Source of the DNA: Cryobacterium sp. PAMC25264
GTDB lineage: Bacteria; Actinomycetota; Actinomycetes; Actinomycetales; Microbacteriaceae
Direction of reading: 5' to 3'
Assembly (NCBI RefSeq): GCF_019443325.1
Contig: NZ_CP080383.1
Location: forward strand, 2,418,001-2,482,000
Length of the DNA stretch: 64,000 nt
Program-made: the position numbers and the translations under genes
The notes under the pieces: model-generated
Seen by the model: only the letters and a program-made list of their open reading frames with translations
Told to the model about the DNA's origin: nothing
The model's database searches: none
In this document: positions 50,821 through 60,985 of the stretch, in pieces
How positions within the stretch are numbered: position 1 is the stretch's first letter
Layout: every line of letters starts with the position of its first letter

Positions 50821-53800
50821 ATGATTCCCGTGAACATCACCTTCCCGCCCGAGTTGCCGATCAGCCAGCGCCGCGATGACATCGCGCGCGCCATCCGCGA
50901 CAACCAGGTCGTGATCGTCGCGGGATCCACCGGGTCGGGCAAGACCACCCAGCTGCCCAAGATCTGCCTGGAGCTGGGGCGCGAGAGCATCGGCCACACC
51001 CAGCCGCGCCGGCTCGCGGCGCGCACCATCGCCGAGCGCATCGCCGAAGAACTCGGCCAGGAGGTCGGCGAACTCGTCGGCTACCAGGTGCGCTTCACGG
51101 ACCGGGTCGGCGCCGACACCCGCATCAAGCTGATGACCGACGGCATCCTGCTGAACGAAATCCACCGCGACCGGATGCTGCGGAAGTACGACACCATCAT
51201 CATCGACGAGGCCCACGAGCGCAGCCTCAACATCGACTTCCTGCTCGGCTACCTGCAGCAGCTGCTCCCCCAGCGCCCCGACCTCAAGCTCATCATCACG
51301 AGCGCCACCATCGACCCGGCCAGCTTCGCCAAGCATTTCGCGGCCGCCGACGGCACCCCGGCACCCATCATCGAAGTCTCCGGCCGCACGTACCCGGTTG
51401 AAATCCGCTACCGCCCACTCGTGGCCGAGGCCGCGATCGACGACGACGACGAACTCTCGGATGCCGCGCCCAGCGTGGACAGGGACTACATCGAGGGCAT
51501 CTCCGCCGCGCTCGACGAGCTCGAGCGGGAGTCCAACGGCGACGTGCTGGTATTCCTTTCCGGCGAGACCGAGATCCGCGACGCCGCCGACGCCCTGCAG
51601 GGCAAGTTCGCCGGCGGCGATCGCACCAGTCCCACCGAGGTGCTGCCGCTCTACGGCCGGCTCTCCTCAGCCGACCAGCACAAGGTGTTCCAGCCCTCCA
51701 CCGTCGCCGGGGTGCGGCGCCGCATCGTGCTGGCCACCAACGTGGCCGAGACCAGCCTCACCGTGCCGGGCATCCGCTACGTCATCGACGCCGGCACCGC
51801 CCGCATCAGCCGCTACAGCGTGCGCTCCAAGGTGCAGCGGCTGCCGATCGAGGCCATCGCGCAGGCCTCGGCCAACCAACGCTCGGGCCGCTCCGGCCGC
51901 ACCAGCGACGGCATCGCCATCCGCCTGTACAGCGAAGAAGACTTCACCCGCCGGCCCGAGTACACCGAGCCGGAAATCCTGCGCACCAACCTGGCCGCGG
52001 TCATCCTGCAGATGATCTCGCTGGGCCTCGGCGACATCGCGCAGTTCCCGTTCCTCACCCCGCCGGACTCACGGAATATCAAGGACGGCCTCGACCTGCT
52101 CACCGAGCTCGGAGCCGTCAAGGCCGTCGTGGCCCCCACCGGCACACCCACCGAAGACCCGAGCCAGGCCGGCGGCCGGTCCGGGCGTGACGGCGGGCGC
52201 GGGCGCGGCGGGCGCGACAACGGAGCACGTGGCGGGCGGATGGCCGTGACGGCTGGCACGCACAGCCTCACCCGGGTGGGCCAGCAGCTGGCCCAGCTGC
52301 CCATCGACCCCCGGTTCGGCCGCATGGTGATCGAGTCCAAGGTACAGGGCACCAGCCGCGAGGTGATGGCCATCGTGGCCGGCCTCACCATCCAGGACGT
52401 GCGCGAGCGCCCGCTCGAGCGGCGCGGCTCCGCGGACGAGAAGCACGCCAGGTTCGCAGACCCCACCAGCGATTTCCTTTCGCTGCTCAACCTCTGGAAC
52501 TACCTCGAAACGCAGCAGAAGGAGCTCGGCTCCAGCGCGTTCCGGCGGCTGTGCAAGAACGAGTACCTCAACTACCTGCGGGTGCGCGAGTGGCAGGACG
52601 TCTACAAGCAGCTCCGCCAGCTGGCCAAGCCGCTGGGCCTCCACATCGGCGACCCGGCCGTGAATCCCGACGGCATCCACCGGTCGATGCTCTCCGGCCT
52701 GCTCTCCCACATCGGTTTGAAGGACGTGGCCAAGAAGGACTACATCGGCGCCAGGCAGCAGCGCTTCGTGCTCTTCCCGGGCTCCGCACTGGCCAAGAAA
52801 CAGCCCAACGCAGTGATGAGCGCCGAGCTCGTGGAGACCAGCCGGCTGTTCGCCCGGATGAACGCCGTCGTCGACCCGGCCTGGGCCGAGCAACTGGCCG
52901 GCGACCTGTGCAAGCGGTCGTACTCCGAACCACACTGGGAGAAGAAGCAGGGCGCCGTGGTCGCCTACGAGCGCGTCACCCTCTACGGCGTGCCGATTGT
53001 GCCGCGCCGCCGGGTGCAGTTCTCTAGGGTCGACCCGGCCTACGCGCGCGAGCTATTCATCCGGCACGCCCTCGTCGACGGCGAGTGGGACCTCGACCGG
53101 GTCGATCAACGGGTCACCGCCTTCGACCGGGCCAACACGGCCCTTCGCAAGGAACTCGCGGAGCTCGAGGAACGCACCCGGCGCCGCGACATCCTATTCG
53201 ACGACGAAGCCGTCTTCGAGTTCTACCACCGCCGAATCCCCGCCGAGGTGCACAGCACCCGCACCTTCGAGACCTGGTGGCGCGTCGCCCGCGCCCAGAC
53301 GCCTGACCTGCTCACCATGACGGCCGAGACTCTCGTGCCCGAGGACGCTCCGGAGATCGACGAGGCGCTCTTCCCGCCGTCCTGGCAGCAACGCGACCAG
53401 CGCTTCGCGCTGAGCTACCGGTTCGAACCGGGCGCCGAAGACGACGGTGTGACCGTGCAGGTGCCGCTGGCTCTCTTGGCCCGGGTCTCCCCCACCGGCT
53501 TCGACTGGCAGGTGCCGGGGCTGCGCGCAGACCTGGTCACGTCGCTGATCAAGTCGTTGCCCAAGGCCATCCGCCGCAACGTCGTGCCCGCCGCCGACTG
53601 GGCCGTGCGCCTGCTCGCCGAGCTGCCCCCGGCCCCCGGTGTGGTGGGAAGCTCGCTGGTTGAGCCTGTCGAAACCTCGCAAGGTGCCTCGAATCGCACC
53701 AACACTCACGGCGACTCGTCCGACCCCTCCTTCGCCGAAACCCTCGCCGCCCTCATCCAGCGCCTCACCTACGTGCCCGTCACCGTGCGCGACTTCGACC

Positions 53801-54828
53801 TCTCCCGGGTGCCGGCGCACCTGCGCATGACCTTCCGGGTGGTCGACGAGCGCGGCAAGAGCGTCGCCAGCGGCAAAGACCTCGGTGAACTGCAGCGGCG
53901 CCTGGGCAACAAGGCGCGCGAATCCGTCGCCAAGGCCTCCGCCGCCGTGCCCACGAACGCTATCGAGCGCTCGGGCCTCACCACCTGGGACTTCGTCGAG
54001 CTGCCCCGCTTCATCGACACCAAGCAGGGTGACAACACCATCCGCGGCTACCCCACCCTGATCGACGACGGAACGTCGGTAAGCATCCGCATGATGAGCA
54101 CCGTTGACGAGCAGGCCCGCACGCTGCCCGGCGGCGTGCGCCGACTGCTGCTGCTGGCGACCCCCTCGCCGGTGGCCTACGTGCAGCAGCACCTCAAGGG
54201 CGGCGAGAAGCTCTCTTTGGCCACCAGCCCGTACCGTTCGACCCAGGCCCTGTTCGACGACTGCCTCGCGGCCGCCGTCGATGATGTGCTCTACCGAGTG
54301 CGGCCCGACGGCCAGGTCTTCATGAAGGCTGAATTCGACACCATCCGCGACCGGGTCTCCGGGGTGGTGATGGACTCGATGTTCGAGACCGTCGGCCTCG
54401 TGGCCCGCATCCTCACGGCCTCACGAGCCGCCGACAAGGCGCTCAAGGCCTCCACGAGCATGGCCCTGCTGGCGGCGCTCACGGATGCCCGCGAGCAGCT
54501 GAACGGGCTGGTCTACCCCGGTTTCGTCAGCGCCACCGGTCTTGCCCAGCTGCGGCACCTGCCGCGCTACCTCGGCGGCATCAGCGCGCGCATCGACAAG
54601 CTCCTCGACAACCCCAACCGAGACCGGGTGTGGATGAACGAGGTGCAGTCCGCCACGGCCAAGTTCACCGAGGCCGGCGGCCGCATCCCGTTGCCCGAGA
54701 CGGCCGCGCCGAACCTGGTGCGCGCCCGCTGGATGATCGAGGAGCTGCGCATCAGCCTCTTCGCCCAGGAGCTGCGGGCCGCGGAGAGCGTCTCCCTCCA
54801 GCGCATCCAGAAGGTCCTAGCCTCCTAG
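50821..54828 (+). CDS. hrpA: ATP-dependent RNA helicase HrpA
   Basis: A 1335-residue DEAH-box helicase. Motif I GSTGSGKTT at 35-43, DEAH at 129-132, SATID, and motif VI with NQRSGRSGRTSDG. Ratchet and OB regions and the long DUF3418 C-terminus that defines HrpA follow. A Gly/Arg-rich stretch (~443-475, GRDGGRGRGGRDNGARGGR) interrupts the middle, and residues ~940-965 (GSSLVEPVETSQGASNRT) come from a REP element. E. coli HrpA rescues stalled ribosomes on mRNA. GGAGG precedes the ATG. Confidence 0.94.
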   Translation: MIPVNITFPPELPISQRRDDIARAIRDNQVVIVAGSTGSGKTTQLPKICLELGRESIGHTQPRRLAARTIAERIAEELGQEVGELVGYQVRFTDRVGADTRIKLMTDGILLNEIHRDRMLRKYDTIIIDEAHERSLNIDFLLGYLQQLLPQRPDLKLIITSATIDPASFAKHFAAADGTPAPIIEVSGRTYPVEIRYRPLVAEAAIDDDDELSDAAPSVDRDYIEGISAALDELERESNGDVLVFLSGETEIRDAADALQGKFAGGDRTSPTEVLPLYGRLSSADQHKVFQPSTVAGVRRRIVLATNVAETSLTVPGIRYVIDAGTARISRYSVRSKVQRLPIEAIAQASANQRSGRSGRTSDGIAIRLYSEEDFTRRPEYTEPEILRTNLAAVILQMISLGLGDIAQFPFLTPPDSRNIKDGLDLLTELGAVKAVVAPTGTPTEDPSQAGGRSGRDGGRGRGGRDNGARGGRMAVTAGTHSLTRVGQQLAQLPIDPRFGRMVIESKVQGTSREVMAIVAGLTIQDVRERPLERRGSADEKHARFADPTSDFLSLLNLWNYLETQQKELGSSAFRRLCKNEYLNYLRVREWQDVYKQLRQLAKPLGLHIGDPAVNPDGIHRSMLSGLLSHIGLKDVAKKDYIGARQQRFVLFPGSALAKKQPNAVMSAELVETSRLFARMNAVVDPAWAEQLAGDLCKRSYSEPHWEKKQGAVVAYERVTLYGVPIVPRRRVQFSRVDPAYARELFIRHALVDGEWDLDRVDQRVTAFDRANTALRKELAELEERTRRRDILFDDEAVFEFYHRRIPAEVHSTRTFETWWRVARAQTPDLLTMTAETLVPEDAPEIDEALFPPSWQQRDQRFALSYRFEPGAEDDGVTVQVPLALLARVSPTGFDWQVPGLRADLVTSLIKSLPKAIRRNVVPAADWAVRLLAELPPAPGVVGSSLVEPVETSQGASNRTNTHGDSSDPSFAETLAALIQRLTYVPVTVRDFDLSRVPAHLRMTFRVVDERGKSVASGKDLGELQRRLGNKARESVAKASAAVPTNAIERSGLTTWDFVELPRFIDTKQGDNTIRGYPTLIDDGTSVSIRMMSTVDEQARTLPGGVRRLLLLATPSPVAYVQQHLKGGEKLSLATSPYRSTQALFDDCLAAAVDDVLYRVRPDGQVFMKAEFDTIRDRVSGVVMDSMFETVGLVARILTASRAADKALKASTSMALLAALTDAREQLNGLVYPGFVSATGLAQLRHLPRYLGGISARIDKLLDNPNRDRVWMNEVQSATAKFTEAGGRIPLPETAAPNLVRARWMIEELRISLFAQELRAAESVSLQRIQKVLAS
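53650..53690. repeat. REP element inside hrpA
   Basis: GCTGGTTGAGCCTGTCGAAA and CCTCGCAAGG: one REP copy read in frame as LVEPVETSQG. Confidence 0.8.
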
Positions 54829-54836
54829 CCCCGTCT

Positions 54837-54866
54837 CACGAGGTCTCGACGAGCTCGACCGACGAG
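54837..54866. repeat. Single REP after hrpA
   Basis: CACGAGGTCTCGACGAGCTC followed by GACCGACGAG, 9 bp past the stop. Confidence 0.75.
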
Positions 54867-54909
54867 GCGGGGCGTTCCGCGGACCGCAGCAAAAAAGGAA
54901 ATAGTGACC

Positions 54910-54944
54910 AAAAAAGGACGAAATCCGAGATTTCGTCCTTTTTT
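54910..54944. terminator. Bidirectional rho-independent terminator
   Basis: Perfect 16-bp stem AAAAAAGGACGAAATC / GATTTCGTCCTTTTTT with a CGA loop. A- and T-runs on both sides give U-tracts in both directions for the convergent hrpA and amino-acid transporter units. Outer partial repeats (gcaaaa / ttttgc) extend it. Confidence 0.93.
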
Positions 54945-54974
54945 GCGACCTTTTTCCCGTTTTGCGGTCGTCGT

Positions 54975-55769
54975 CTAGAGCACCTTGGAGAGGAACGCCT
55001 GGGTGCGGGCGTGCCTCGGGTTCGCCAGGACCTCCGAGGGGAGGCCCGACTCGACGACGACACCGGCGTCCATGAACACCAGGGAGTCGGCGACCTCACG
55101 GGCGAAGCCCATCTCGTGGGTCACCACGATCATGGTCATGCCCTCCTTGGCCAGGCCCTTCATCACGTCGAGCACCTCGCCGACGAGCTCGGGGTCGAGC
55201 GCGCTGGTGGGCTCGTCGAAGAGCATCAGCTTGGGCTCCATGGCCAGTGCCCGGGCGATCGCCACCCGCTGCTGCTGTCCGCCGGAGAGATGCGCCGGGT
55301 AGTACTCGGCCCGGTCGGCCAGGCCCACCCGGGCCAGCAGCTCGCGCGCGCTCGACTCGACCTTCGCCTTGGGCAGGCCCTTGACACGCAGCGGCGCCTC
55401 CATGACGTTCTGCAGAGCGGTCATGTGCGGGAACAGGTTGAACCGCTGGAACACCATGCCGATGTCGCGGCGTTGCTTCGCTGCTTCCTTGGGCGCCATC
55501 TCGTAGAGCTTGCCGTTGGCTTCGCGGTAGCCGATCAGGTCACCGTCCACGCTGAGCCGGCCGGCCGAGAGCACCTCGAGGTGATTGATGCAGCGCAGGA
55601 ACGTGGACTTGCCTGAGCCCGACGGCCCGACCAGGCACATGACCTCGCCGCGCTTGACCTCGAGCGTGATGCCCTTGAGCACCTCGTGCGTGCCGAAGCT
55701 CTTGGTCACTTGCTCGGCCAGCACCATCGGCGTCTCGGATGCGACGCCCCACACTGTCGTGTCGCTCAT
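54975..55769 (-). CDS. Polar amino-acid ABC transporter ATPase (GlnQ type)
   Basis: A 264-residue ATPase. Walker [11 protein letters not shown]-loop [17 protein letters not shown], signature [16 protein letters not shown], Walker [29 protein letters not shown]. The last two motifs are characteristic of the polar amino-acid (GlnQ/HisP) group. Its ATG overlaps the permease stop. Last gene of the operon. Confidence 0.95.
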   Translation of the reverse strand: MSDTTVWGVASETPMVLAEQVTKSFGTHEVLKGITLEVKRGEVMCLVGPSGSGKSTFLRCINHLEVLSAGRLSVDGDLIGYREANGKLYEMAPKEAAKQRRDIGMVFQRFNLFPHMTALQNVMEAPLRVKGLPKAKVESSARELLARVGLADRAEYYPAHLSGGQQQRVAIARALAMEPKLMLFDEPTSALDPELVGEVLDVMKGLAKEGMTMIVVTHEMGFAREVADSLVFMDAGVVVESGLPSEVLANPRHARTQAFLSKVL

Positions 55770-56803
55770 CGTGCTCCCCCGTCGCCGGGCGTGCCCGGGT
55801 TATCGGTCTTCGGCGGCGCGATCACGGTCGGCTGGCCCGCGCCCACCACAGGCAACACGCCCGTGATGACGCCGGTGCCGGTGCCCACGTCGTTCTTGTC
55901 GGTCTGCCGGTCGCCCACTCCACGGGAGAAGCGCTTCTCCAGGAAGTACTGGCCCACCATGAGGATCGAGGTGAAGAACAGGTACCAGATCGACGCCACG
56001 ATGAGCAGCGGGATCGGGTTGAAGGTCTCCGCCGAGATGTCCCGCGACCGGGTGAACAGCTCGAGGCTGAACGGCACGGCCGTGACCAGCGAGGTCGTTT
56101 TCAGCATCGAGATCACCTCGTTGCCGGTCGGCGGGATGATCACCCGCATCGACTGCGGCAGGATGACCCGGGTCATCGTCTGCGACCAACTCATGCCCAG
56201 GGCGACCGAGGCCTCTTCCTGGCCCTTGTCGACCGAGAGGAGTCCGGCACGCACGATCTCGGCCATGTACGCGGCCTCGTTCAGCGCCAGACCGATGACG
56301 GCCAACGTGAAGGTGTTCAACGCCGCATTGGTGCTGAACGAGATCCACGGCGTCATGAACGGCAGGCCGATGTCGATGCTCGTGTAGATCAGCGAGATCA
56401 GGCCCCAGATGGTCAGCTGCACGTACACCGGGGTGCCGCGGAAGATCCACAGGTAGAACCAGGCCACGCTCTTGACCACCGGATTCGGTGAGAGCCGCAT
56501 CACGGCCAGGATCACGCCGAGGACGATGGCGATCACCATCGAAAACACCGTCAGCTCGATCGTGACCAGCGCGGCCATCGAGATGCGCCGGTCGAAGAGG
56601 TACTTGCCCACCGACGGCCAGTCGTAGGCCGGGCGGAAGGCCGCATCCACGACGAACCAGGCGAAGATCGCCACCAACAGCACGGCGAACACCACGCGCC
56701 ACGGGTGCCGTAGCCGGATGGCCTTGATCGGCTCACTCGGTGCCGGTGCGCCACGCGGCGGGGTCGCCGCCGCCGCGTGGCCATTCACGTTCGTGGTGCT
56801 CAT
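55766..56803 (-). CDS. Polar amino-acid ABC transporter permease
   Basis: A 345-residue HisM/GlnP-type permease, five or so membrane segments in the core (~40-285). The coupling loop reads [37 protein letters not shown] long, polar C-terminal tail (~50 residues) goes beyond the usual length. It starts 3 bp after the binding-protein stop. Confidence 0.93.
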   Translation of the reverse strand: MSTTNVNGHAAAATPPRGAPAPSEPIKAIRLRHPWRVVFAVLLVAIFAWFVVDAAFRPAYDWPSVGKYLFDRRISMAALVTIELTVFSMVIAIVLGVILAVMRLSPNPVVKSVAWFYLWIFRGTPVYVQLTIWGLISLIYTSIDIGLPFMTPWISFSTNAALNTFTLAVIGLALNEAAYMAEIVRAGLLSVDKGQEEASVALGMSWSQTMTRVILPQSMRVIIPPTGNEVISMLKTTSLVTAVPFSLELFTRSRDISAETFNPIPLLIVASIWYLFFTSILMVGQYFLEKRFSRGVGDRQTDKNDVGTGTGVITGVLPVVGAGQPTVIAPPKTDNPGTPGDGGAR

Positions 56804-56806
56804 GGT

Positions 56807-57703
56807 CTAACCGTTCGAGGCCGCGTTGATCGTGATCGTGTCGATGCCGCCGTCGGCTACGCCCCACTGATCGAGGATCGCCGTGTAGCTTCCGTCGTCA
56901 ACCATGGACTGCAGTGCGGCCTGGATGGCCTTCGAGAGCTCGGAGCCCTTGGCGACGACCATGCCGTACGGGGCCACGTCGAAGGTCTCGCCGGCCAGCT
57001 GCAGCTTGTCGCCGGTCTGCGAGATGGCGTAGAGCGTGACCGGGGAGTCGGCGCTGAGCGCATCGGCCTGGCCGAGCACGACGGCGTTCGTCGCGGCATC
57101 CTGGGTGTCGAACTTGAGCTTCTCGATGGCGGGCTTACCGGCGGCAACGCAGGCGTCGCTCTTGGCCGGAACCTCGTCGGTGTCCTCGTAGGTGGTGGCC
57201 TGCACGGCGACCTTCAGGCCGCAGGCATCGTTGGGGTCGACGTCCTTGCCCTTGGCGGATGCCCACTGGATGCCAGCGGTGTAGTAGTTGACGAAGTCGA
57301 CCTGCTGCTCGCGCTCGACGGTGTCGGTGAACGACGACGAGCCCATGTCGGCCTTGCCGCCGGAGACGCTCGGGATGATGTTGTCGAACTTGGCGACCTG
57401 GAACTCGGGCTCGAGGCCGAGCTTGGCGGCGATGGCGCTGGCGATCTCGACGCCCCAGCCGATCGGGTCGCCGGCTTCGTTCTTGAACTCGTTGGGAGCG
57501 TAGGTCGGGTCGGTGCCGATGACGAGCTTGCCGGTGTCGGCCACCTCGGCGGGCACCATGGCCGCCGCGGCGTCGTCCTTCGCGATCGCAGGGGCGGTGC
57601 TGGCGTCGGACCCGGATGTCGCGGGCGTCGAGTTGTCGACGCAGCCGGTGAGCATCAGGGCCGCAGCGGCGGCGAGGGCGGGGAGTACGTATCTAGCGCG
57701 CAT
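56807..57703 (-). CDS. Amino-acid-binding lipoprotein, copy 1
   Basis: A 298-residue extracytoplasmic protein. Lipobox LTGC at residues ~18-21, then the SBP_bac_3 fold: GKLVIGTDPTYAPNEFKNEAGDPIGWGVEIASAIAAKLGLEPEFQVAKF and VVAKGSELSKAIQAALQSMVDDGSYTAILDQWGV. Near-identical in length and sequence to copy 2 upstream. ATG at 57703 gives the signal peptide; the longer frame has none. Confidence 0.93.
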   Translation of the reverse strand: MRARYVLPALAAAAALMLTGCVDNSTPATSGSDASTAPAIAKDDAAAAMVPAEVADTGKLVIGTDPTYAPNEFKNEAGDPIGWGVEIASAIAAKLGLEPEFQVAKFDNIIPSVSGGKADMGSSSFTDTVEREQQVDFVNYYTAGIQWASAKGKDVDPNDACGLKVAVQATTYEDTDEVPAKSDACVAAGKPAIEKLKFDTQDAATNAVVLGQADALSADSPVTLYAISQTGDKLQLAGETFDVAPYGMVVAKGSELSKAIQAALQSMVDDGSYTAILDQWGVADGGIDTITINAASNG

Positions 57704-57851
57704 GGCACGACCTTCTTCGTAGGGTGTCGAGTTGGGATTCGACTGCTGAACGTGAACGGTTCCGACTGCAGCGAGCCTAATACACCCCCGCGCTGGGGCT
57801 ATGGCTCGGCGATATCGGTTCGGGAACAGCCGCTGGACGCGTGGCAAGGTT

Positions 57852-57869
57852 ACCGCCTTCGCAGGCGGT
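57852..57869 (-). terminator. Small hairpin between the two binding-protein genes
   Basis: ACCGCCT / AGGCGGT, loop GCGA on the coding strand, about 30 bp after copy 2. It could attenuate transcription between the paralogs. Confidence 0.45.
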
Positions 57870-57900
57870 GGACTCCCGCGGTCTTTTCGCGAGCTGACGC

Positions 57901-58797
57901 TCAGCTGTTCGCGGCTGCGTTGATCGTGATCTCGGCCACGCCGCCGTCGGTGACACCCCAGGCATCAAGAATGGCCGTGTAGCTGCCGTCGACAACCATG
58001 GACTGCAGCGCTGCCTGCACGGCGGCCGTCAGGTCGGAACCCTTGGCGACGACCATGCCGTACGGAGCCTCGTCGAAGGTGGTTCCGGCCGCCTGCAACT
58101 TGTCGCCCGTCTGGGCGATCGCGTACAGCGTGACCGGGGAATCGGCGCTGAGCGCGTCGGCCTGACCGAGCACGACAGCGTTGGCCACGTCGGCCTGGGT
58201 GTCGAACTTCAGCTTGTCGATCGGCGGCTTGCCGGCGGCGACACAGGCGTCACTCTTGGCGGGCACCTCATCGGTGTCTTCATAGGTGGCGGTCTGCACC
58301 GCCACCTTCAGGCCGCAGGCGTTGTCGGGGTCGACGTCCGTGCCCGTGGCCGACGCCCACTGGATGCCGGCGTTGTAGTAGTTGACAAAATCAACCTGCT
58401 GCTCGCGCTCGACGGTGTCGGTGAAGGAGGAGGCCCCGATGTCGGCCTTGCCGCCGGCCACGCTCGGGATGATGTTGTCGAACTTGGCGACCTGGAACTC
58501 GGGCTCGAGGCCGAGCTTGGCGGCGATGCCGCTCGCGAGCTCGATGTCCCAGCCGATCGGGTCTCCGGCCTCGTTCTTGAATTCGTTCGGCGCATAGGTC
58601 GGTTCGGTGCCAATGATCAAGGTGCCACGATCGGCTACCTCGGCCGGGACCAGTGCTGCCGCCGCGTCATCCGTCGTGATCGCGGGAGCCGTGCTGACGG
58701 CGGACCCGGATGTCGCGGGCGTCGAGTTGTCGACGCATCCGGTGAGCGTCAGCGCCGCTACGGCAGCGAGGGCGGGGAGGACGTATTTAGCGCGCAT
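57901..58797 (-). CDS. Amino-acid-binding lipoprotein, copy 2
   Basis: A 298-residue paralog of the protein at 56807. MRAKYVLPALAAVAALTLTGC replaces MRARYVLPALAAAAALMLTG and the rest differs at scattered positions only, with no gaps. Differences near ligand-contact regions (SGIAAKLGL, YNAGIQWASATGTDVDP) may change specificity slightly. First gene of the unit. The DNA upstream is also similar to that upstream of copy 1. Confidence 0.93.
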   Translation of the reverse strand: MRAKYVLPALAAVAALTLTGCVDNSTPATSGSAVSTAPAITTDDAAAALVPAEVADRGTLIIGTEPTYAPNEFKNEAGDPIGWDIELASGIAAKLGLEPEFQVAKFDNIIPSVAGGKADIGASSFTDTVEREQQVDFVNYYNAGIQWASATGTDVDPDNACGLKVAVQTATYEDTDEVPAKSDACVAAGKPPIDKLKFDTQADVANAVVLGQADALSADSPVTLYAIAQTGDKLQAAGTTFDEAPYGMVVAKGSDLTAAVQAALQSMVVDGSYTAILDAWGVTDGGVAEITINAAANS

Positions 58798-58976
58798 GGC
58801 ACAACCTTTTCGTGGGTCTCGAGGCCTCACGGGATCGAGTCGACTGAGCGGTCCGTGAATGGTTCGACTAGAGCGAGCCTGCGAATCCCTGCGCTGGGAT
58901 GCGGCTCGTACGATCGCGGCTTCGGGATCAGTCGAAACGGACGCGTGTCCAGGTTATCGTGCTCCAGAGCGCACAC

Positions 58977-59004
58977 AGCGCCCGGCCGAATCCGGCCGGG
59001 CGCT
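58977..59004 (-). terminator. Terminator of the siderophore binding-protein gene
   Basis: Perfect 12-bp stem AGCGCCCGGCCG / CGGCCGGGCGCT with loop AATC, 20 bp after the stop. No strong T-run. Confidence 0.7.
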
Positions 59005-59023
59005 GCTCGTGCGAGCGGTGCTG

Positions 59024-60049
59024 CTACTTCGCGGCGTCCGCGGCGAGGGCAGCGGTGGAGAGCAGGTCGACGTAGTCGTCGATGCCCCAGGGCAGCGAGA
59101 GACCGGTGGGCGGTGACACCGAGGAGATGAAGGCCGCGCCGACCGGGGAGGCCACAGCACCGGACTGCACCTGCGGCATGACCTGGGCGTAGCCGGCTTT
59201 CAGGAACGCGTCGGACTCCTCCTGCGTGGCGCCGAAGTTGACCAGCACGTCGCTGGAGAGCTGGTCGAGCTGCTCATAGCTGAGCGTGTAGTAGAACGAG
59301 GACTCGCCGTTGGCGAGCGTGTCGACGCTCGGGGCGCTGGTGAATCCCAGGTCGGTGGCGAAGGTCACACGCGGGTCGGCATCCGTGTAGACGTAGAAGA
59401 CCCCGCCGCTGTCCGAGGTCAGCGCGACGGACTTGCCGGCGAATTCGGGGTGTGCGGCAGCCTTTTCGGCGATGGTGGCGTCGATATCGCTGAGCAGCGC
59501 GGTGGCTTCGGTGGACTTGCCGAGCGCTGTGCCGGTGATGGTGATCAGGTCGCGCCAGTCGGTGGACCAGGGCGCGTCGGGATAGGCCACGACCGGGGCG
59601 ATGTCGCTGAGCAACTCGTACTGCTCCTCGGTGATGCCGGAATACGCGGCGAGGATGACGTCGGGCGCGGCGGCCGCGATCTCTTCGTAGGGCGGCTCAG
59701 TGGAGTCGGAGAGCACCGTGGGCGTTTCGACGCCCTGCTCGTCGAGGGACTCGGAGATCCACGGCAGCACGCCGTTGTCGTCGCCGCCGTAGGCCTGGAA
59801 CGGGATCGCGACGGGCACGACGCCGAGCGCGATGGCATCGTCGGCGCTGCCCCAGCCCCAGGCGACGACGCGGGTGGGTTCGGCGTCGATCGTGGTCTCG
59901 CCGAAGGCGTGCTCGATGGTGACGGGGAAGGAATCACCGCTTGCGCCGCCCGTCGCCGTGTCGGTGGCGGGCGTGGCGGAGCATCCGCTGAGCGTGAGGG
60001 CGGCGATGGCCGCGGCGGCGGCGAGCACGGTGGTCAGACGTCTGGGCAC
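59024..60049 (-). CDS. Siderophore-binding lipoprotein (FepB/FhuD type)
   Basis: A 341-residue extracytoplasmic protein. Lipobox LSGC at ~20-23. TroA-like class III fold: [81 protein letters not shown]. It binds a ferric siderophore. A DtxR/IdeR box lies 39 bp upstream. It is the last in the iron region on this strand, with its own promoter. Confidence 0.93.
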   Translation of the reverse strand: MPRRLTTVLAAAAAIAALTLSGCSATPATDTATGGASGDSFPVTIEHAFGETTIDAEPTRVVAWGWGSADDAIALGVVPVAIPFQAYGGDDNGVLPWISESLDEQGVETPTVLSDSTEPPYEEIAAAAPDVILAAYSGITEEQYELLSDIAPVVAYPDAPWSTDWRDLITITGTALGKSTEATALLSDIDATIAEKAAAHPEFAGKSVALTSDSGGVFYVYTDADPRVTFATDLGFTSAPSVDTLANGESSFYYTLSYEQLDQLSSDVLVNFGATQEESDAFLKAGYAQVMPQVQSGAVASPVGAAFISSVSPPTGLSLPWGIDDYVDLLSTAALAADAAK

Positions 60050-60087
60050 AGGTAACTCCGGTTCTGGAAAAGGAAGGCCGACCGTGA

Positions 60088-60106
60088 TTAGGGTAGCCTC
60101 ACCTAA
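60088..60106. promoter_or_regulatory. DtxR/IdeR iron box 1
   Basis: TTAGGGTAGCCTCACCTAA fits the 19-bp consensus TTAGGTTAGGCTAACCTAA at 16 positions. It lies between the ATPase stop and the binding-protein start, giving iron repression of the latter. Confidence 0.88.
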
Positions 60107-60115
60107 TATAGCGGG

Positions 60116-60985
60116 TCAGACCGTGCCGTGGAACCGTCCGACCGGAACGATCATCGGGGATCCGCAGACCGGGTCGGCGATGATGCGGGCGGTGAGCCCG
60201 AACGCCTCGAGGACCACGGCCTCGGTGAGCACCTCGGCGGGTGGCCCCTCGGCGATGATGCGGCCGGCGCGCATGACCACGAGCCGGTCGGCGTACCGGG
60301 CCGCGAGATTGAGGTCGTGCAGCACCATCACCACGGTGGTGCCCCGCTCGTGGTTGAGCTCGTGCAGCAGGTCGAGCACCTCGATCTGGTGGGTGACGTC
60401 GAGGAAGGTGGTGGGCTCGTCGAGTAGCAGGATGTCGGGCTTCTGGGCCAGGGCCATGGCGATCCAGACGCGTTGGCGCTGTCCGCCGGAGAGCTCCTCC
60501 ATGCGCCGCGGGGCCAGCTCGAGGGTCTGGGTGGCGGCCATCGCCGCCGCCACGATGGCGTCGTCGGTGCTGGACCAGTGCCGGAACCAGCCCTGGTGCG
60601 GATAGCGTCCACGGCCGACGAGGTCGGCGACGCCGATGCCGTCGGGGGCGACGGGCTGCTGCGGCAGCAGCCCCACGATGGTGGCGACCTGCTTGCTGGG
60701 CAGGCTCGCGATATCCCGGCCGTCGAGCGTGACGGTGCCGGCCTGCGGCGGCAGCAGTCGGGCCAGTCCGCGCAGCAGGGTGGACTTGCCCGACGCGTTG
60801 GCGCCCACGATCACGGTGACCGCGCCGGGTTCGATGGCCAGGTCGAGAGAGTCGACGATACACACACCGTCGTAGCCGAGGCTGAGGCCGTTGGCGGTGA
60901 GTTCGTGGCGGGCGGATGCGGCGGGCGCGGTGATGGGGCCCGGTGCGGTGGCCTCGGTGGCGGGCTGGTCGGTGGGCTGGGGCAT
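60116..60985 (-). CDS. Siderophore ABC transporter ATPase (FepC/FhuC type)
   Basis: A 289-residue ATPase. Walker [41 protein letters not shown], signature [17 protein letters not shown], Walker [13 protein letters not shown], His switch [13 protein letters not shown]: all typical of FepC. An Ala/Thr/Pro-rich N-terminus of ~25 residues precedes the domain. Start and preceding stop share one base (TGATG). Confidence 0.94.
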   Translation of the reverse strand: MPQPTDQPATEATAPGPITAPAASARHELTANGLSLGYDGVCIVDSLDLAIEPGAVTVIVGANASGKSTLLRGLARLLPPQAGTVTLDGRDIASLPSKQVATIVGLLPQQPVAPDGIGVADLVGRGRYPHQGWFRHWSSTDDAIVAAAMAATQTLELAPRRMEELSGGQRQRVWIAMALAQKPDILLLDEPTTFLDVTHQIEVLDLLHELNHERGTTVVMVLHDLNLAARYADRLVVMRAGRIIAEGPPAEVLTEAVVLEAFGLTARIIADPVCGSPMIVPVGRFHGTV

